From the NCBI GenBank assembly GCA_900766925.1, contig CAAFXG010000149.1, positions 1 through 5,579 on the forward strand: a stretch of 5,579 bases of DNA, read 5' to 3'. The position numbers were made by a program, and so were the translations under genes. The notes under the pieces are model-generated. The model was not told where the DNA came from and ran no database searches. It saw nothing but the letters and a program-made list of their open reading frames with translations. Positions 4,461 through 5,579 of the stretch are shown here, piece after piece. Positions within the stretch are counted from its first letter, which is position 1. Every line of letters begins with the position of its first letter. The DNA is from Lachnospiraceae bacterium. GTDB taxonomy: Bacteria > Bacillota > Clostridia > Lachnospirales > Lachnospiraceae.

Positions 4461-4483
4461 AAAAAGCCCTCCGAAGAGGGCTT
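4461..4483 (-). terminator. Terminator of the tracrRNA with UUCG tetraloop
   Basis: On the minus strand, AAGCCCTC pairs with GAGGGCTT across a TTCG tetraloop (plus coordinates 4476-4483, 4472-4475 and 4464-4471). It runs into five T residues (4465-4461). The C(UUCG)G cap is exceptionally stable. On the plus strand the hairpin is not followed by T residues, so the direction is clear. Confidence 0.9.
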
Positions 4484-4541
4484 GTAGGATCAAAGTCCTT
4501 CGGCATATAGCCTTATTGTGATAAGATGTAGAAAATCTTAT
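4461..4541 (-). ncRNA. tracrRNA candidate, divergent from cas9
   Basis: tracrRNA pairs with the CRISPR repeat and, with RNase III and Cas9, yields the mature guide. This roughly 81-base minus-strand unit has the right order of parts. The anti-repeat ends ATCTTATCACAAT (plus 4527-4515) and is followed at once by AAGGC, as in the ACAATAAGGC junction of known II-C tracrRNAs such as that of Neisseria. Next come a nexus-like GGC-TATAT-GCC hairpin (4512-4502), an AGGA/TCCT hairpin (4499-4486) and a strong terminator. A consensus promoter lies just upstream and cas9 is adjacent. It predicts a repeat beginning (G)TTGTGATAAGAT. The 5' end can also fold on itself (ATAAGAT/ATCTTAT). The exact 5' end is estimated from the promoter. 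Confidence 0.85.
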
Positions 4542-4544
4542 GGG

Positions 4545-4576
4545 TGCAAAATTACTAAAAAATATTGTATTTTGCA
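4545..4576. repeat. Inverted repeat TGCAAAAT/ATTTTGCA over the tracrRNA promoter
   Basis: TGCAAAAT (4545-4552) and ATTTTGCA (4569-4576) are perfect 8-bp complements with 16 bases between. They coincide with the -7 and -33 regions of the minus-strand tracrRNA promoter. A symmetric protein could bind both boxes. Equally, the symmetry may arise because both promoter boxes end in TTTG-like sequence read in opposite directions. Confidence 0.5.
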
Positions 4577-4577
4577 A
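4547..4577 (-). promoter_or_regulatory. Bacteroidota promoter of the tracrRNA
   Basis: On the minus strand, TTG (4577-4575), 20 bases and TAATTTTG (4554-4547) match the consensus. Transcription should begin near 4541-4543, immediately before the anti-repeat hairpin, and run to the terminator at 4461. This direction, away from cas9, supports a separately transcribed small RNA. Confidence 0.8.
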
Positions 4578-4594
4578 GTTTTTCCCAAAATAAT

Positions 4595-4625
4595 TTTGAT
4601 ATTTAACAAATAATGATTACTTTTA
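4595..4625 (+). promoter_or_regulatory. Probable cas9 promoter
   Basis: TTTG (4595-4598), 19 bases and TACTTTTA (4618-4625) match the consensus except for the last base of the -7 box. The start would be near 4630, leaving a leader of about 24 bases. A perfect TAATTTTG at 4591-4598 is an alternative -7 box, but its only upstream TTTG (4571-4574) is just 16 bases away. Confidence 0.65.
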
Positions 4626-4653
4626 CACCGTGAAAACTTAAAAATAGTATTTT

Positions 4654-5579
4654 ATGAAGCGAATATTAGGTATAGATACGGGTACCAACAGCCTTGGTTG
4701 GGCAGTTGTTGACAAGAACGAAACAGGGGATTATTCTCTTGTAAGGAAAGGTAGTCTCATTTTTCAGGAGGGAGTAAAGATAGAAAAAGGAATTGAATCA
4801 TCAAAGGCTTCTGAACGCACAGAGCATAAGTCTTCAAGAAAGCATTATTTCAGACGCAGATTAAGAAAGATTGAAGTTTTGAAGGTATTGATCAAATATG
4901 GGATGTGTCCTCCTTTATCAGACGAGGCATTACATCTGTGGCATGTCAAGAAACAATATCCACTTGATGAAGCATTTATCTCTTGGCAGAGGACAGATGA
5001 AAAGTTCGGTCGCAATCCATATTATTATAGGCATGTATGTCTTCATGAGAAACTCGACCTTAGTGAGGAAAGTGAACGTTATGTTCTTGGACGAGCTATG
5101 TATCATCTTGCTCAGCGCAGAGGTTTCTTGAGTAATAGAATCGACCAAAGTGATGATAAGGAATCTGGAAAGGTGAAGGAATCAATTTCCGAACTATCTG
5201 ATGAGATGCAAAAGGCTGGTTGTGAATACCTTGGTGACTATTTTTATAAGTTGTATAATGAAAAAGGAGTTACTGTGCGTATTCGCAATCGATATACAGA
5301 CCGTGAGGAACATTATAAGAAGGAATTTTATGAGATATGCAATGTTCAAGGGCTTGATGCAGAACAGATTCATGATCTTGAACGAGCATTATATTTCCAG
5401 AGACCACTGAAAAGTCAACGTCAAGGAGTGGGGCGTTGTACTATGGAGCCAAGCCGTCCGAGGTGTGCAGATTCTCATCCTGCATTCGAGCGTTTTCGTA
5501 TGCTGTCATTCATTAATAAGATAAAGGTGAAAGGTCCACATGATATTGATTTGAGACCTCTTAATGAGGAGGAAAGAAA
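4654..5579 (+). CDS. cas9: Cas9 endonuclease, N-terminal part (probably type II-C)
   Basis: Cas9 is the RNA-guided DNA nuclease of type II CRISPR-Cas. The visible 308 residues open with RuvC-I, MKRILGIDTGTNSLGWAVVD, in which Asp8 is the catalytic acidic residue. The Arg-rich bridge helix follows at about 55-80 (SSRKHYFRRRLRKIEVLKVL) and would contact the guide RNA. The start of the REC lobe includes AMYHLAQRRGFLSNR (148-162) and LYFQRPLKSQRQGVGRC (246-262), motifs shared by Cas9 proteins of Bacteroidota. ATG 4654 is secure: an in-frame TAG lies at 4645-4647 and family alignment begins there. The HNH, RuvC-II/III and PAM-interacting parts, and any cas1-cas2 and array, lie beyond the window. 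II-C is inferred from host type and tracrRNA form. The frame is open throughout with intact key residues, so the gene looks functional. Confidence 0.97.
   Translation, partial: MKRILGIDTGTNSLGWAVVDKNETGDYSLVRKGSLIFQEGVKIEKGIESSKASERTEHKSSRKHYFRRRLRKIEVLKVLIKYGMCPPLSDEALHLWHVKKQYPLDEAFISWQRTDEKFGRNPYYYRHVCLHEKLDLSEESERYVLGRAMYHLAQRRGFLSNRIDQSDDKESGKVKESISELSDEMQKAGCEYLGDYFYKLYNEKGVTVRIRNRYTDREEHYKKEFYEICNVQGLDAEQIHDLERALYFQRPLKSQRQGVGRCTMEPSRPRCADSHPAFERFRMLSFINKIKVKGPHDIDLRPLNEEER

Noticed and set aside
4511..4580. A plus-strand CRISPR repeat or degenerate array beside cas9
   Set aside because: The resemblance to a repeat start (TTGTGATAAGAT) occurs once only, with no spacers or second unit; it is explained by the anti-repeat of the minus-strand tracrRNA.
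4898..5148. Alternative-frame ORFs on both strands
   Set aside because: They lie wholly within the continuous cas9 reading frame and show no recognisable protein features.

Overview
The window looks like a member of the Bacteroidales (phylum Bacteroidota). Several start sites are preceded by the Bacteroidota housekeeping promoter (TTTG or TTG, 19-20 bases, then TAnnTTTG). Most genes lack a Shine-Dalgarno sequence, the tRNA has no encoded CCA, and the protein families (DUF3791, DUF3990, DUF5053, a Bacteroidales-type tail tape measure, a probable II-C Cas9) are typical of gut Bacteroidales and their mobile elements. Genus cannot be fixed from the sequence.

Layout. Bases 1-231 hold a complete tRNA-Pro(GGG) unit with promoter, gene and a 16-bp terminator. 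Bases 300-1380 hold a three-gene plus-strand operon: a DUF3791 protein, a DUF3990 protein (ADP-ribosyltransferase-like fold) and a second, more distant DUF3791-like protein. Its promoter lies inside a palindrome, so it looks like an autoregulated toxin-antitoxin-type module. Bases 1579-1872 encode a DUF5053 mobile-element protein, ending in a double-hairpin terminator shared with convergent minus-strand genes. Bases 1965-4235 are a minus-strand phage tail remnant, read from right to left: a frameshifted virion-type gene, a 58-residue membrane protein, a frameshifted and truncated tape measure gene, and a short ORF with a C-terminal membrane helix. Each of the two larger phage genes has its own Bacteroidota promoter.

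Bases 4461 to the end hold the left end of a CRISPR-Cas type II locus. cas9 starts at 4654 on the plus strand and runs off the window; its first 308 residues carry RuvC-I and the Arg-rich bridge helix. Divergently transcribed from the space upstream is a strong tracrRNA candidate (minus strand, about 4541 to 4461) with its own promoter, an anti-repeat, two small hairpins and a UUCG-capped terminator. The CRISPR array is not in the window, but the tracrRNA predicts that its repeat should begin (G)TTGTGATAAGAT.

A diverged copy of the tRNA terminator and its downstream flank (194-291) reappears at 4344-4437, between the phage remnant and the cas9 locus. The two copies bracket the toxin-antitoxin-like and phage cargo. 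This suggests that about 4.15 kb of accessory DNA sits between the tRNA and the CRISPR locus, though a dispersed intergenic repeat is the alternative.
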